From: G020354785 sp964521285
GTDB taxonomy: Bacteria > Bacteroidota > Bacteroidia > Bacteroidales > UBA10428
Length of the DNA stretch: 64,000 nucleotides
Direction of reading: 5' to 3'
Assembly (NCBI GenBank): GCA_964521285.1
Contig: CAZFQS010000010.1
Coordinates: 76,741-140,740 of the forward strand
Positions 54,485-63,648 of the stretch are shown here, one piece after another; position 1 is the stretch's first letter; every line of letters starts with the position of its first letter. Below the pieces are notes generated by a model. That model made no database searches. It saw only the letters and a program-made list of their open reading frames with translations, and was not told where the DNA came from. Position numbers and translations under genes: made by a program.

Positions 54485-56500
54485 TTATTTAAAGAAATAA
54501 ATATAAAACAGTATTATAACTCCAATAATTATGGCACTGTTGATAACATCCCACTTATTCCAGCTTGCCCTTGTTTCAGCTTTTTGCTCGGGGGATATCA
54601 TACCAAAAGTAAGTCCCTGAAGCTTTTCTAATGATGGTTTGGCCGTAAACTGACTTATAATCCATATTGCTATCAGGCATATTATAAAATTGAATATTTC
54701 ATAATGCAGCCAGTTAATATTAACAAATTTAAGGCATAAAGCATCAATTTTATTAAGGCCCTGAGGGTCTTCGGCCTTTTCCTTCATCCAGTCATCTGCT
54801 ATATTTTTCTTTTCCTTTAACAAACCATATATTTCTGTCGCGGTCTTATCATTTTGAACAGCCAGAATTTTAACATTATTTTCCAGTTCCTTTTTCCGTT
54901 TCGCCAGTTTTTCAGCATCTGAAAGTATTTTTTCATCTTTAGTAAGAACATAATCACCTATCCCTTCAACTTTTAGCCTGGCTTCATCAATAGAGATATT
55001 CTCCTTATCAGACAGATATTTGGTTTTCATTTCCACAGTTATATAATCCTCTGAATATTCTTTAACAGCTTTGCTAAAAATCCTGGTATCTTTGGGAACG
55101 ACAAGTGATTTTGTCACCACAATCATAACAAGCATTAACATTCCCAGAGAGAAACCAGTAATAAGTCCCCATAAACCGCTTTTGGTACTGGCACGTTTCC
55201 AGAACACTCCCAGTAAAAAGACAGCGGCAATTCCCGGGGCCAGGAGTGACTGGACTAACTGCAAATATTCATAAAGGACATTACCAAGGCCCCTCATAAC
55301 AGGAATCCATACTATTCCCAGAATAACTATTATTGCTGTGGCTATGCGGCCAACAAAAACAAGGTGTTTTTCAGAAGATTTTGGTCTGTACTTCTTATAA
55401 AAATCTACTGTAAACAACATGGAAGATGAGTTGAACAGAGACGCCAGTGAACTCATCAGGGCTGCAATAAGACCTCCCACAACAACTCCTTTTAATCCGG
55501 GCATCAATAAATCTTTAACAAGCATAGGAAAAGCCACATCAGGATTAGGGAGGAATAATTTCTGCTGCTTGGCAAGTGCAAATGCTATTAACCCGGGTAT
55601 CATAAATATAAACACAGGTAAGAGTTTAAGGTATCCTGCAAATATTGTTCCCCGGCGGGCAATTTTTTGATTTGGGGCAGAGAGTGTTCTTTGGACAATA
55701 TACTGATCGGTACACCAGTACCAGAATCCAATGATTGCCGAACCCAGAATTACACCTGTCCACGGAAAATCAGGGTCTTTGGCCGAACGCACGAGCGTTA
55801 ACATATTATCATTTCCATACCCTGTAGTTGTTTCTTTACAAATTCTTACCAGCTCACTCCAGCCACCAAGCTCAATAAGGCCGACTATTAAAATGACTAT
55901 CGAGCCAATGAGCAAAACAGGTGTCTGAAGTATTGATGTATACAAAACGGATTTCATCCCTCCGAAGATGGTATAAAGACCTGTTATGACAACCAGACCA
56001 ATGGCGCCAACCCAGAAGAAATCTATTTCTATGGACCCTATTACAACATAATCAATATCAAATACAGTCTTGAATACCGTACCGCCAGCCCATACTGTTA
56101 CGGCTACCTTTGTTAATACATAACTTATAAGAGAAATTATTGAAAGTATGGATCGGGCTCCGGAGGAATATCTTCTTTCAAGAAATTCCGGCATTGTAAA
56201 TACCATGCTGCGGGCATAGAATGGTACAAATAACCAGCCCAGTACAAGTATCAGCCAGGCATGCATTTCCCAGTGTGCCATAGCCAGACCACTGTCGGCA
56301 CCTGTGCCTGCAAGACCTACCAAATGCTCTGAACCAATATTAGAGGCAAAAATTGATGCGCCTATAGCTATCCATCCAACATCTTTACCTGCTAAAAAGT
56401 AATCTTTTGTGTCTTCCTCTTTTTGTCTTAATACCCAGATAATAATTCCTATTAAACCAAGGAAAAATAAACCCAGGATCAGCCAGTCAAGTGTTGTCAT
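54485..56500 (-). CDS. Sodium/solute symporter (SSS/SGLT family)
   Basis: The 671-residue polytopic protein has SSS hallmarks: SIFASNIGSEHLVGLAGTGA, GLYTIFGGMKSVLYTSILQ and WYWCTDQYIVQRTLSAPN, the last typical of the SGLT sugar branch. It would import a mono- or disaccharide with Na+. About 120 hydrophilic, charged and partly coiled-coil residues (about 470-588) separate the late membrane helices, which makes it longer than the usual 530-570. It lies on the same strand as the GH2 gene, 198 bp upstream, with a hairpin between. Confidence 0.9.
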   Translation of the reverse strand: MTTLDWLILGLFFLGLIGIIIWVLRQKEEDTKDYFLAGKDVGWIAIGASIFASNIGSEHLVGLAGTGADSGLAMAHWEMHAWLILVLGWLFVPFYARSMVFTMPEFLERRYSSGARSILSIISLISYVLTKVAVTVWAGGTVFKTVFDIDYVVIGSIEIDFFWVGAIGLVVITGLYTIFGGMKSVLYTSILQTPVLLIGSIVILIVGLIELGGWSELVRICKETTTGYGNDNMLTLVRSAKDPDFPWTGVILGSAIIGFWYWCTDQYIVQRTLSAPNQKIARRGTIFAGYLKLLPVFIFMIPGLIAFALAKQQKLFLPNPDVAFPMLVKDLLMPGLKGVVVGGLIAALMSSLASLFNSSSMLFTVDFYKKYRPKSSEKHLVFVGRIATAIIVILGIVWIPVMRGLGNVLYEYLQLVQSLLAPGIAAVFLLGVFWKRASTKSGLWGLITGFSLGMLMLVMIVVTKSLVVPKDTRIFSKAVKEYSEDYITVEMKTKYLSDKENISIDEARLKVEGIGDYVLTKDEKILSDAEKLAKRKKELENNVKILAVQNDKTATEIYGLLKEKKNIADDWMKEKAEDPQGLNKIDALCLKFVNINWLHYEIFNFIICLIAIWIISQFTAKPSLEKLQGLTFGMISPEQKAETRASWNKWDVINSAIIIGVIILFYIYFFK

Positions 56501-56707
56501 TTTTTTCTATATTTTTGGTTTAGTAAGATTAAGTGTAAAAAGTACATTTATTTAAGTATAAAAATAATATTTATTTTAAAAATTCAAAATAGAAACTCCT
56601 TCTTATAGATTTTATTCTCACCTTTTAAAGGAATAGACTTGTAACATAGGACTGATGTAGTATTATTTTATTTTATTATATTATAATACAATATTTTATA
56701 ATGATGT

Positions 56708-56751
56708 TGATGTATTTATGATGTAATAGTGATGAAATTTTGATGTACTGA
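56708..56751. repeat. 11-bp-phased TGATG(TA) direct repeat upstream of susC
   Basis: Four successive 11-mers start with TGATG at 56708, 56719, 56730 and 56741; an extra TGATG is at 56702. The spacing equals one helical turn, so the motif faces one side of the DNA. It lies 29-72 bp upstream of the probable -7 element and is a good candidate for activator binding. Confidence 0.65.
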
Positions 56752-56779
56752 TTTTTTTTTTCTGACTGATTTTCATATG

Positions 56780-56787
56780 TAATTTTG
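56780..56787 (+). promoter_or_regulatory. susC -7 promoter element TAATTTTG
   Basis: Exact match to the Bacteroidota -7 consensus TAnnTTTG. Transcription would start near 56794, leaving a 56-nt leader to the ATG at 56850. No clear -33 element is visible, which fits an activator-dependent promoter. Confidence 0.55.
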
Positions 56788-56849
56788 TCTATTGAAATTT
56801 CGAAATATCTTAAATTATTGTATTAACTAATAATACTAAAACAATCATC

Positions 56850-59800
56850 ATGAAAAAGAAACTACCAGTTTTATTTTTCACCTTCATCTTGTTTTGCCAT
56901 CTGGGAATGGCACAAAAGATCATTTCCGGTACTGTTACCGGAAGCATTGACAATGAACCTCTTATAGGGGCAACGGTTGTAATCTCAGGTACTACAATAG
57001 GTACAACGACTGATATAAATGGTAAATATTCTCTGGAAGTCCCTGATGAGCCTGACATAAAGCTAAGTTTTTCGTATGTCGGTTATGTTACTGAAGAGAT
57101 TGTTGTGGCCGGACAGTCCGAGATAAACATGGTTCTGATTCCTTCACTTGAAGCACTTGAAGAAGTTGTTGTTGTTGGTTACGGTATTCAGAGGAAAAGT
57201 CTGGTTACCGGCTCTATTGCAAAGATTGAATCAGGAGATATCTCCAAAGCAACTGCAACACGTTTCGAACAAGCTTTGCAGGGTAAAACCTCAGGAGTTG
57301 TCATTACACAAAACTCCGGTTCACCCGGATCAAAGTTGCTTATTAAAATTCGTGGGAACAGCTCTTACGCTAATAATGATCCCCTTATTATAGTTGACGG
57401 AATAAAGCTAGGTACAGGAGGAAACGGTTTGGAATACCTGAATCCTGATGATATCGAATCTGTCGAGATCTTAAAAGATGCGGCTTCTTCTGCTATTTAC
57501 GGTTCTGAAGGAGGTAACGGGGTAATTCTGATTACAACCAAAAAAGGAACTACAGGTGCAGCTAAGGTTCAATATAAATATGAATATAGTCAGCATAAGG
57601 CTACCAACATTACAAAAGTAATGAGTAACCAGCAGTACGTTGACTATTTCAGGGAAGCTGCTAATACGGAATTAACCGGTACCAGATTAAATGATAGACT
57701 TGCCATTCTGGATGAGATGGATAATAACCAGGGCACGGTATGGACAGATGAAATATTTGTGACAGCTCCTCAAAAGGAACATTCATTAAGTTTTACCGGC
57801 GGAAGTGAAAAATCTACCTTGTTTGCAAGTGCTGCATACCTTGATCAGGATGGTATCATCGGGGGAGAAAAAGATAACCTTAAGCGTTATTCACTAAGGA
57901 TTAATGCCGAAACCGAATTCAAACCATGGCTGACTGTCGGAACAAATGTTGGATATACCCGTTTCAAAAAGAAAGATCTGGGAAATGCCAGCAATGAATA
58001 CGGTGGAATAATAAATAATGCACTTACCTATGATCCTTCTCTCCCGGTTGTTTACAGCAGTATTGACGATATTCCGGCAAATTACCTTTCCGATTCCTTA
58101 GCTTTCAGAGCTATGCTAAGGGATGAAGACGGAAATTATTATACCAAATCACGACTATCCATGGGTGAAGCATGGAATCCAGTTGCCCAGATAGATTATA
58201 CACAAAATACATACACACAGGATAAGGTCGTTGGTAGAATATATGGTGAGTTTAAACCACTTAAGTGGATAAAATTTACTTCAAGTTTAAATGTTGATTA
58301 CGCTTATCAGCTTCGTGAGCAATTTAACGGCCTTCATTTTTACGGGGTAAGTCCGTTAAAAGAAGACTCGGATGTCAATATGATAAATCGGTTTGACCGC
58401 TGGTATACATACTCTATTGATAATTACCTGACTGTTACCAGGCAATTTGGTAACCACTCGCTTGAATTGATGGGCGGACAGTTTTTTAGAGAATACCAGA
58501 CCCAATATCTAAGGGTTGTAGGCAAGGGTATTCCATATAGTAGTATTGATTTCGCATATCCTTCCAACGTTTATAATACCGAAGAGACAATTATTGAAGG
58601 CCATGCACGGGATCATGAAACCCAGGCGTCTTACTTTGGACGTTTAGTCTATAACTATAAAGAAAAATATATGTTTCAGAGCCAATTCCGCAGGGATGGT
58701 TCTTCAAAATTCGGCCCGGATAAAAAGTATGGGTTCTTCCCTTCATTCTCGGCAGGATGGGTCATTAGCAGAGAAGACTTCTTTATGAACATCGGGGCGC
58801 TTTCAATGATCAATTCTCTAAAACTTCGCGGTAGCTGGGGAAGAAACGGGTCCACTCAGGGTTTGGAAGGTTATTATCCTTATGTATCAACAATGATTAC
58901 AACTGCATATTACCAGGACGGAAGCGGTGCATTCCGTAAAGGTGCTGTGCCAGGAAGACCGGGAAATCCTTCATTGTTGTGGGAAACCAGTCAGATGACT
59001 GATATAGGTCTTGATATGGGATTGTTTGGAAATGCACTGACATTTTCAGTGGATTACTATGTAAAATCTACAATTGACCAGATTACAGAAAAAAGTGATT
59101 TACCTGTATATATGGGATTTCAGGATAATCCTTTTGTAAATAAAGGAGAAGTACAAAACAAGGGTGTGGAATTTGATTTGGGATACCGTAAAATGGAAGG
59201 TGAACTGAAATATGCAGTATCATTTAATGCTTCATACCTGAAAAATGAAGTTATTTCATATGGTGATTCAGGTATGTACAGGGAAGGTGCCAATATTGGT
59301 CAGCTTGGTGTGATTAACAGGTATGAACCCGGATATCCAGTCTGGTATTTCTATTTATATGAAGCGGATGGTATATTCCAGACAGAGGAAGAGATTGACA
59401 ATTATGTAAACGAAGATGGAATTAAATTACAAACCAGAGCAGTACCAGGTGATGTAAAATTTATAGACCAACCTGTAGAAGTACCCGGTAATCCGATTGG
59501 AACAATTACTCAAGGCGACCGTAAATATTTTGGTAAGCCCATGCCTGACTGGGTATTTGGTTTAAACATAAACCTGGATTACAAGGGGTTTGATTTAACA
59601 CTTTCATTCCAGGGTCAGACCGGGAACCAGATTTACTGGGCAGGGTACCGCAAAGACCGTGCCGACTATAACAGGCCGGAATTTCTATATACCGAAAGAT
59701 GGAATGGCCCGGGCACCTCGGACAAATACCCGCGTGCTTCTTATAATGATGTAAACGATAATTTCCGTGTAAGTTCATTGAATTTATATGACGGGGATTA

Positions 59801-60041
59801 CCTGAGACTTAAATACTTAACCATAGGATATACATTACCTGCTATGCTTACCAGTAAAATTGAGATAAGCAACCTGAGGATTTATTTCACAGGTACAAAC
59901 CTGATTACGTGGACAAAATATCCTGGAATGGACCCGGAGGTTGGTATGTATAATACTGACAATAATTACTCTTATGGTATAGACAGAGGACTATATCCTC
60001 CGACAAGGATATTGACCATGGGTGTTAATGTTACTTTCTGA
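56850..60041 (+). CDS. SusC-family TonB-dependent outer-membrane transporter
   Basis: The 1063-residue protein has a signal peptide (MKKKLPVLFFTFILFCHLGM, ending MAQ), a carboxypeptidase-regulatory-like domain at about 24-105 (ISGTVTGSIDNEPLIGATVV), a TonB-box region LEEVVVVGYG, the plug (LQGKTSGVVITQNSGSPGSK) and a large beta-barrel to the end. No extra N-terminal signalling domain is present, so it is not an anti-sigma-coupled type. It imports oligosaccharides together with the SusD protein whose gene starts 27 bp downstream. The target glycan is probably a beta-glucan, judged by GH16 after the pair. Confidence 0.96.
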   Translation: MKKKLPVLFFTFILFCHLGMAQKIISGTVTGSIDNEPLIGATVVISGTTIGTTTDINGKYSLEVPDEPDIKLSFSYVGYVTEEIVVAGQSEINMVLIPSLEALEEVVVVGYGIQRKSLVTGSIAKIESGDISKATATRFEQALQGKTSGVVITQNSGSPGSKLLIKIRGNSSYANNDPLIIVDGIKLGTGGNGLEYLNPDDIESVEILKDAASSAIYGSEGGNGVILITTKKGTTGAAKVQYKYEYSQHKATNITKVMSNQQYVDYFREAANTELTGTRLNDRLAILDEMDNNQGTVWTDEIFVTAPQKEHSLSFTGGSEKSTLFASAAYLDQDGIIGGEKDNLKRYSLRINAETEFKPWLTVGTNVGYTRFKKKDLGNASNEYGGIINNALTYDPSLPVVYSSIDDIPANYLSDSLAFRAMLRDEDGNYYTKSRLSMGEAWNPVAQIDYTQNTYTQDKVVGRIYGEFKPLKWIKFTSSLNVDYAYQLREQFNGLHFYGVSPLKEDSDVNMINRFDRWYTYSIDNYLTVTRQFGNHSLELMGGQFFREYQTQYLRVVGKGIPYSSIDFAYPSNVYNTEETIIEGHARDHETQASYFGRLVYNYKEKYMFQSQFRRDGSSKFGPDKKYGFFPSFSAGWVISREDFFMNIGALSMINSLKLRGSWGRNGSTQGLEGYYPYVSTMITTAYYQDGSGAFRKGAVPGRPGNPSLLWETSQMTDIGLDMGLFGNALTFSVDYYVKSTIDQITEKSDLPVYMGFQDNPFVNKGEVQNKGVEFDLGYRKMEGELKYAVSFNASYLKNEVISYGDSGMYREGANIGQLGVINRYEPGYPVWYFYLYEADGIFQTEEEIDNYVNEDGIKLQTRAVPGDVKFIDQPVEVPGNPIGTITQGDRKYFGKPMPDWVFGLNINLDYKGFDLTLSFQGQTGNQIYWAGYRKDRADYNRPEFLYTERWNGPGTSDKYPRASYNDVNDNFRVSSLNLYDGDYLRLKYLTIGYTLPAMLTSKIEISNLRIYFTGTNLITWTKYPGMDPEVGMYNTDNNYSYGIDRGLYPPTRILTMGVNVTF

Positions 60042-60068
60042 TATTAAATAACATTTAAAATTAAAATT

Positions 60069-61592
60069 ATGAAAAACAATATAATATATCTTTTGCTTAT
60101 TCCTCTTCTGACCTTTATTGCATGTACAGAAGATGATTTGACCCTGACTCCTACAGGACAGGAGCTTGAATCGAGTTTTTACCAGAACGATGAACAATTG
60201 GCTCAGGCATTATGGGCTGCTTATGATCCGCTTCAATGGGTTGTATGGGGAGCCAGTCCTTTTTTATGGGGTTCAATCGGTTCAGAAGATTCATATGCAG
60301 GGGGATCTGATCCTACTGATCAGGACTCTTACCAGCTGTTGGATGTATACAACCTTACGCCTGTTGAAGCCGGCGATGACAATATGCTGCAAATGTGGAG
60401 GTCGAGGTTTAGAATTAACTACCGAAGCAACCTGATAATCAGGTATTCTGATGAGTCGAAACCATCCGGTAATGAAGCATTAGGACATGCTTACTTCCTG
60501 AAGGCATTTGCATATTTTGAAATGACAAGAATGTGGGGAGGCTTGCCTATTATTGATGATGTTTCACCTGTAAACAGATATCCTCGTGCCACACAGGATG
60601 AAACCTGGGCAGCTATTGAAGGGTATTGCACAGAGGCTATAAATCGCTTGCCAGCGAAAAAAAGTCTGGATGATAATGGCAACGGAATAGCTACCAGGGG
60701 ATCTGCGCAATTCCTTTTAGGTAAAACATACCTGTATCAGAAAAAATATAATGAGGCTATTGGCGTGCTTGAAGATCTTGCAGCCAACCCTTATTATGCA
60801 CTCATGGATACGTTCTCGGGTGTTTTCTGGCCTGCTAACAGATACAACAAGGAGTCTATTTTTGAAATAAACTTCTCTGATGGAATTCCTCCGGGAGATA
60901 TTGACTGGGGAGAAAGAGTGGCCGGAAACGCAGCCTATACATTATGCGGGCCGCGTTCAGGTGAAGTTGCCCTCGGAGATTATTTTATTTATGAATGGGG
61001 CTGGGGATTCAATCAACCGACACAATCGCTGGTTGACGACTACCTGGCAATGAATGATAATGTAAGAATGGCATCCACAATAATATTCAGCGATACGATA
61101 CAGGCACATAATCCGGCTATTACCTTTCAAAATCCAATGGAAGGCTATTGGGATCGCAAACATGTACGTATTAAAGGATTTTTTAATGGAAGTGATGGAA
61201 CAAGAGTTAATCAGAATACTATTGTAATGCGTCTGGCTGATGCTTACCTGATGTTGGCTGAAGCATATAACCGTAATAATGATGATGCAAATGCACGTAT
61301 TTATCTTAAGAAGGTCAGGGAACGCGCAAAGTTACCAACTGCCGATATTGATGCTGCATCCGGGGATGAGTTATTTGCTTTAATAAAATTAGAACGCCGC
61401 CTTGAATTGGCTTTGGAAGGCGACAGGTATTATGACCTTATTCGCTGGGGAGATGCTGCTACGGTTTTAGGCCCGTTAGGTTATACTACCGGAACACCAG
61501 GTGTACAATCAAATGGATTGTTACCAATACCTTATCCTGAAATTGTTGCATCAGAAGGAGCAAATAAATTGGAACAAAATCCGGGGTATTAA
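60069..61592 (+). CDS. SusD/RagB-family nutrient-binding lipoprotein
   Basis: The 507-residue protein has a lipobox ending LLTFIAC (Cys19), then TEDDLTLTPTGQELE. TPR-like helices (GNEALGHAYFLKAFAYFEM, RGSAQFLLGKTYLYQ) form the SusD core, and the C-terminal RPD/RagB segment includes LMLAEAYNRNNDDANARIYL and LELALEGDRYYDLIRWGDA. It caps the SusC channel and binds the glycan at the cell surface. A terminator-like hairpin follows. Confidence 0.95.
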   Translation: MKNNIIYLLLIPLLTFIACTEDDLTLTPTGQELESSFYQNDEQLAQALWAAYDPLQWVVWGASPFLWGSIGSEDSYAGGSDPTDQDSYQLLDVYNLTPVEAGDDNMLQMWRSRFRINYRSNLIIRYSDESKPSGNEALGHAYFLKAFAYFEMTRMWGGLPIIDDVSPVNRYPRATQDETWAAIEGYCTEAINRLPAKKSLDDNGNGIATRGSAQFLLGKTYLYQKKYNEAIGVLEDLAANPYYALMDTFSGVFWPANRYNKESIFEINFSDGIPPGDIDWGERVAGNAAYTLCGPRSGEVALGDYFIYEWGWGFNQPTQSLVDDYLAMNDNVRMASTIIFSDTIQAHNPAITFQNPMEGYWDRKHVRIKGFFNGSDGTRVNQNTIVMRLADAYLMLAEAYNRNNDDANARIYLKKVRERAKLPTADIDAASGDELFALIKLERRLELALEGDRYYDLIRWGDAATVLGPLGYTTGTPGVQSNGLLPIPYPEIVASEGANKLEQNPGY

Positions 61593-61632
61593 TCATTTTT
61601 TCGAACTTGTCTAAAATGTACTTTATTTAAAC

Positions 61633-61667
61633 ATTCCTGCTCCCGATAAATCATCGGGAACAGGAAT
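61633..61667 (+). terminator. Terminator-like hairpin after susD
   Basis: Arms ATTCCTGCTCCCGAT and ATCGGGAACAGGAAT pair at 14 of 15 positions with a 5-nt loop, followed by CTATATTTTATTA. It would attenuate or end the susCD transcript before the GH16 gene. Confidence 0.75.
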
Positions 61668-61786
61668 CTATATTTTATTAGGAAAAAAAGGATTAAGTCA
61701 TTTATAATTTAATATATAGCTTTCATTTTTTGTTTAATAAACAAACATACTTTTATAGATATAGGATCATTAATATTACAAACAAC

Positions 61787-61896
61787 ATGAAAAAATTGAT
61801 AATTAAAGCAGTTTTTACAGGCATTTGGCTGACGATACATCTTATAAGCCCGGCACAAAATTACGAACTGGTATGGTCGGATGAATTTAATTATTC
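61787..61896 (+). CDS. GH16-family glycoside hydrolase, N-terminal fragment cut by assembly gap
   Basis: The 36 readable codons give a signal peptide (MKKLIIKAVFTGIWLTIHL, ending SPAQ) and NYELVWSDEFNYS, the opening of GH16 laminarinase/endo-beta-glucanase domains (VWSDEFNY). The rest is lost in the N run. GH16 enzymes cleave beta-1,3 or beta-1,3/1,4 glucans and some galactans. The identification rests on a short but distinctive segment. Confidence 0.7.
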
Positions 61897-61996
61897 NNNN
61901 NNNNNNNNNNNNNNNNNNNNNNNNNNNNNNNNNNNNNNNNNNNNNNNNNNNNNNNNNNNNNNNNNNNNNNNNNNNNNNNNNNNNNNNNNNNNNNNN
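61897..61996. other. Assembly gap of 100 N
   Basis: Exactly 100 unknown bases, the customary placeholder for a scaffold join of unknown length. It breaks a GH16 gene and directly borders an 8-bp tandem repeat, which probably caused the break. Genes may be missing here. Confidence 0.98.
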
Positions 61997-62052
61997 TAAA
62001 ACAATAAAACAATAAAGCAATTTAACAATAGAACAATATAACAATAGAATCA
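61997..62052. repeat. 8-bp tandem repeat (TAGAACAA family), seven units at the gap edge
   Basis: Units TAAAACAA, TAAAACAA, TAAAGCAA, TTTAACAA, TAGAACAA, TATAACAA, TAGAATCA run without interruption to one base before the MFS start codon. Same family as 20304 and 49545. It may extend into the gap. Confidence 0.85.
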
Positions 62053-62053
62053 A

Positions 62054-63637
62054 ATGAATGTAAAAATTAATAAGGCATATGTAATACTATTATCTGTTAT
62101 TGTTGCCCTGGGAGGATTTTTACTGGGCTTTGACAGTGCGGTTATATCGGGCGCTGTACCCTTTTATAAAAATTTTTTTAATCTTGACCAGGGTTCGTTC
62201 TGGTTTGGTTTTTCAGTAGCATCATTAACAGTAGGGTCAATTGCTGGTAATCTGATGGGAGGTGTCCTGGCAGATAAATACGGACGAAGAATTGTCCTGA
62301 TATTTACAGCGACTTTGTTTGCTTTCTGTGCCTTGGGAACAGCTTTGTCCCAGTCTTTTATATTTTTTATAGTTGCAAGAATTATAGGCGGAATAGGTGT
62401 TGGCATGGCTATTCTCGTTGCTCCGATGTATATTGCTGAGGTGTCTCCGCAAAAATACAGGGGAACACTGGTATCAATAAACCAGTTAAATATAGTTATC
62501 GGTATATCTGTTGCTTTCTTTTCAAATTATTTTATTCAGGATATTGTAAGCGATCCTGACCGTAACTGGAGATGGATGCTTGGAGTAGGAGCTGTGCCTG
62601 CACTAGTCTATTTTCTTTTATTATACATTGTTCCACAGAGCCCGCGCTGGCTGGTTCAAAACGGAAGAGCTGACGAAGCAAAGAAGGTGCTCTCAAAGAT
62701 AGGCGGAAATGAGTATTCTGAGTCTGTATTAAAGGACATACATGAAAGCGTAAAAAAGGACGAAGGGAAAGAAAAGACCTATTTCAGGGATATTTTTAAG
62801 AAACAGCTTAAATACGTATTGCTTATAGGGTTTGGTATAGCAGCGTTACAACAGATATCAGCAATTAATGCTATTTTATATTATTCAACCATTATTTTTG
62901 AGACTGCCGGCGGAGGAAGAGATTCTGCCTTTATGCAGGCAGTTATCCTCGGGATAACCAACCTTGTCTTTACAATTGCAGCTATGTACCTTATTGACAG
63001 GCTGGGAAGAAAACCATTACTGGTAATCGGATTAACAGGAATTATTATCGCTTATATTATTTCATCGGTCTCTTTCTATAAAGCTGATTATAATATTACA
63101 CCCGATAATTTAAACAGTATCGTTAAGGAGTTATCCGAACAGGGAACAGAAAACGGTAAAATCATTGAAATAAAAGCGGGTCTGGCTAACCTTATTGAAA
63201 AGGAATTTACCGGTGAGGTGGCTTTTTTCAATGCTGTTGAAGAAAAAATCGGATCGGTAAATTACACACAACATAAAGATACTATTCTTGAGCATAGTAT
63301 CAGTATGAATGCCATATTACTGTTAGCAGGGATATTGCTGTTCATGGCATCATTTGCCATATCACTGGGCCCTGTTACCTGGGCACTGCTGTCAGAAATA
63401 TTTCCCAATAAAATAAGAGGGCTGGCAATTTCGCTGTCAGGTTTCCTAAATGCCCTGGTAAGCTCATTTATGATTATTATATTCCCCATCTCCCTTGAAA
63501 TTATGGGCTCAGGTTCAACATATATAATATTATGCGGATTATGTGCACTGGGATTAATTTTTGTGTTAAAGTATATTCCTGAAACAAAAGGCAAATCCCT
63601 GGAAGAAATTGAAAAACAATTAGTTAAAACAAATTAA
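62054..63637 (+). CDS. Sugar-porter-family MFS transporter
   Basis: The 527-residue protein has the sugar-porter signatures LLGFDSAVISGAVPF, DKYGRRIVLI (RxGRR), VSPQKYRGTLVSINQL, PQSPRWLV and the late PETKGKSLEEIE. It imports a hexose or similar sugar, probably with protons, at the inner membrane. Between the ninth and tenth helices about 75 charged residues (about 340-413, with GTENGKIIEIKAGLANLIEK) are inserted. The ATG follows the 8-bp repeat by one base. It is 11 bp before the next glycosidase fragment. Confidence 0.93.
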   Translation: MNVKINKAYVILLSVIVALGGFLLGFDSAVISGAVPFYKNFFNLDQGSFWFGFSVASLTVGSIAGNLMGGVLADKYGRRIVLIFTATLFAFCALGTALSQSFIFFIVARIIGGIGVGMAILVAPMYIAEVSPQKYRGTLVSINQLNIVIGISVAFFSNYFIQDIVSDPDRNWRWMLGVGAVPALVYFLLLYIVPQSPRWLVQNGRADEAKKVLSKIGGNEYSESVLKDIHESVKKDEGKEKTYFRDIFKKQLKYVLLIGFGIAALQQISAINAILYYSTIIFETAGGGRDSAFMQAVILGITNLVFTIAAMYLIDRLGRKPLLVIGLTGIIIAYIISSVSFYKADYNITPDNLNSIVKELSEQGTENGKIIEIKAGLANLIEKEFTGEVAFFNAVEEKIGSVNYTQHKDTILEHSISMNAILLLAGILLFMASFAISLGPVTWALLSEIFPNKIRGLAISLSGFLNALVSSFMIIIFPISLEIMGSGSTYIILCGLCALGLIFVLKYIPETKGKSLEEIEKQLVKTN

Positions 63638-63648
63638 AAATTAATATT

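Larger units (their letters stand above)
56501..56849. other. 349-bp divergent region between SSS symporter and susC
   Basis: Holds the promoters of both transcripts. Found: an 11-bp-phased TGATG repeat (56708-56751) and a good -7 element (56780-56787) for susC. The symporter side is AT-rich with no clear element. No coding frame was seen. Confidence 0.6.

Noticed and set aside
61897..61996. Low-complexity or masked biological repeat
   Set aside because: Exactly 100 N is the standard scaffold placeholder, so it is an assembly gap and not a biological feature.
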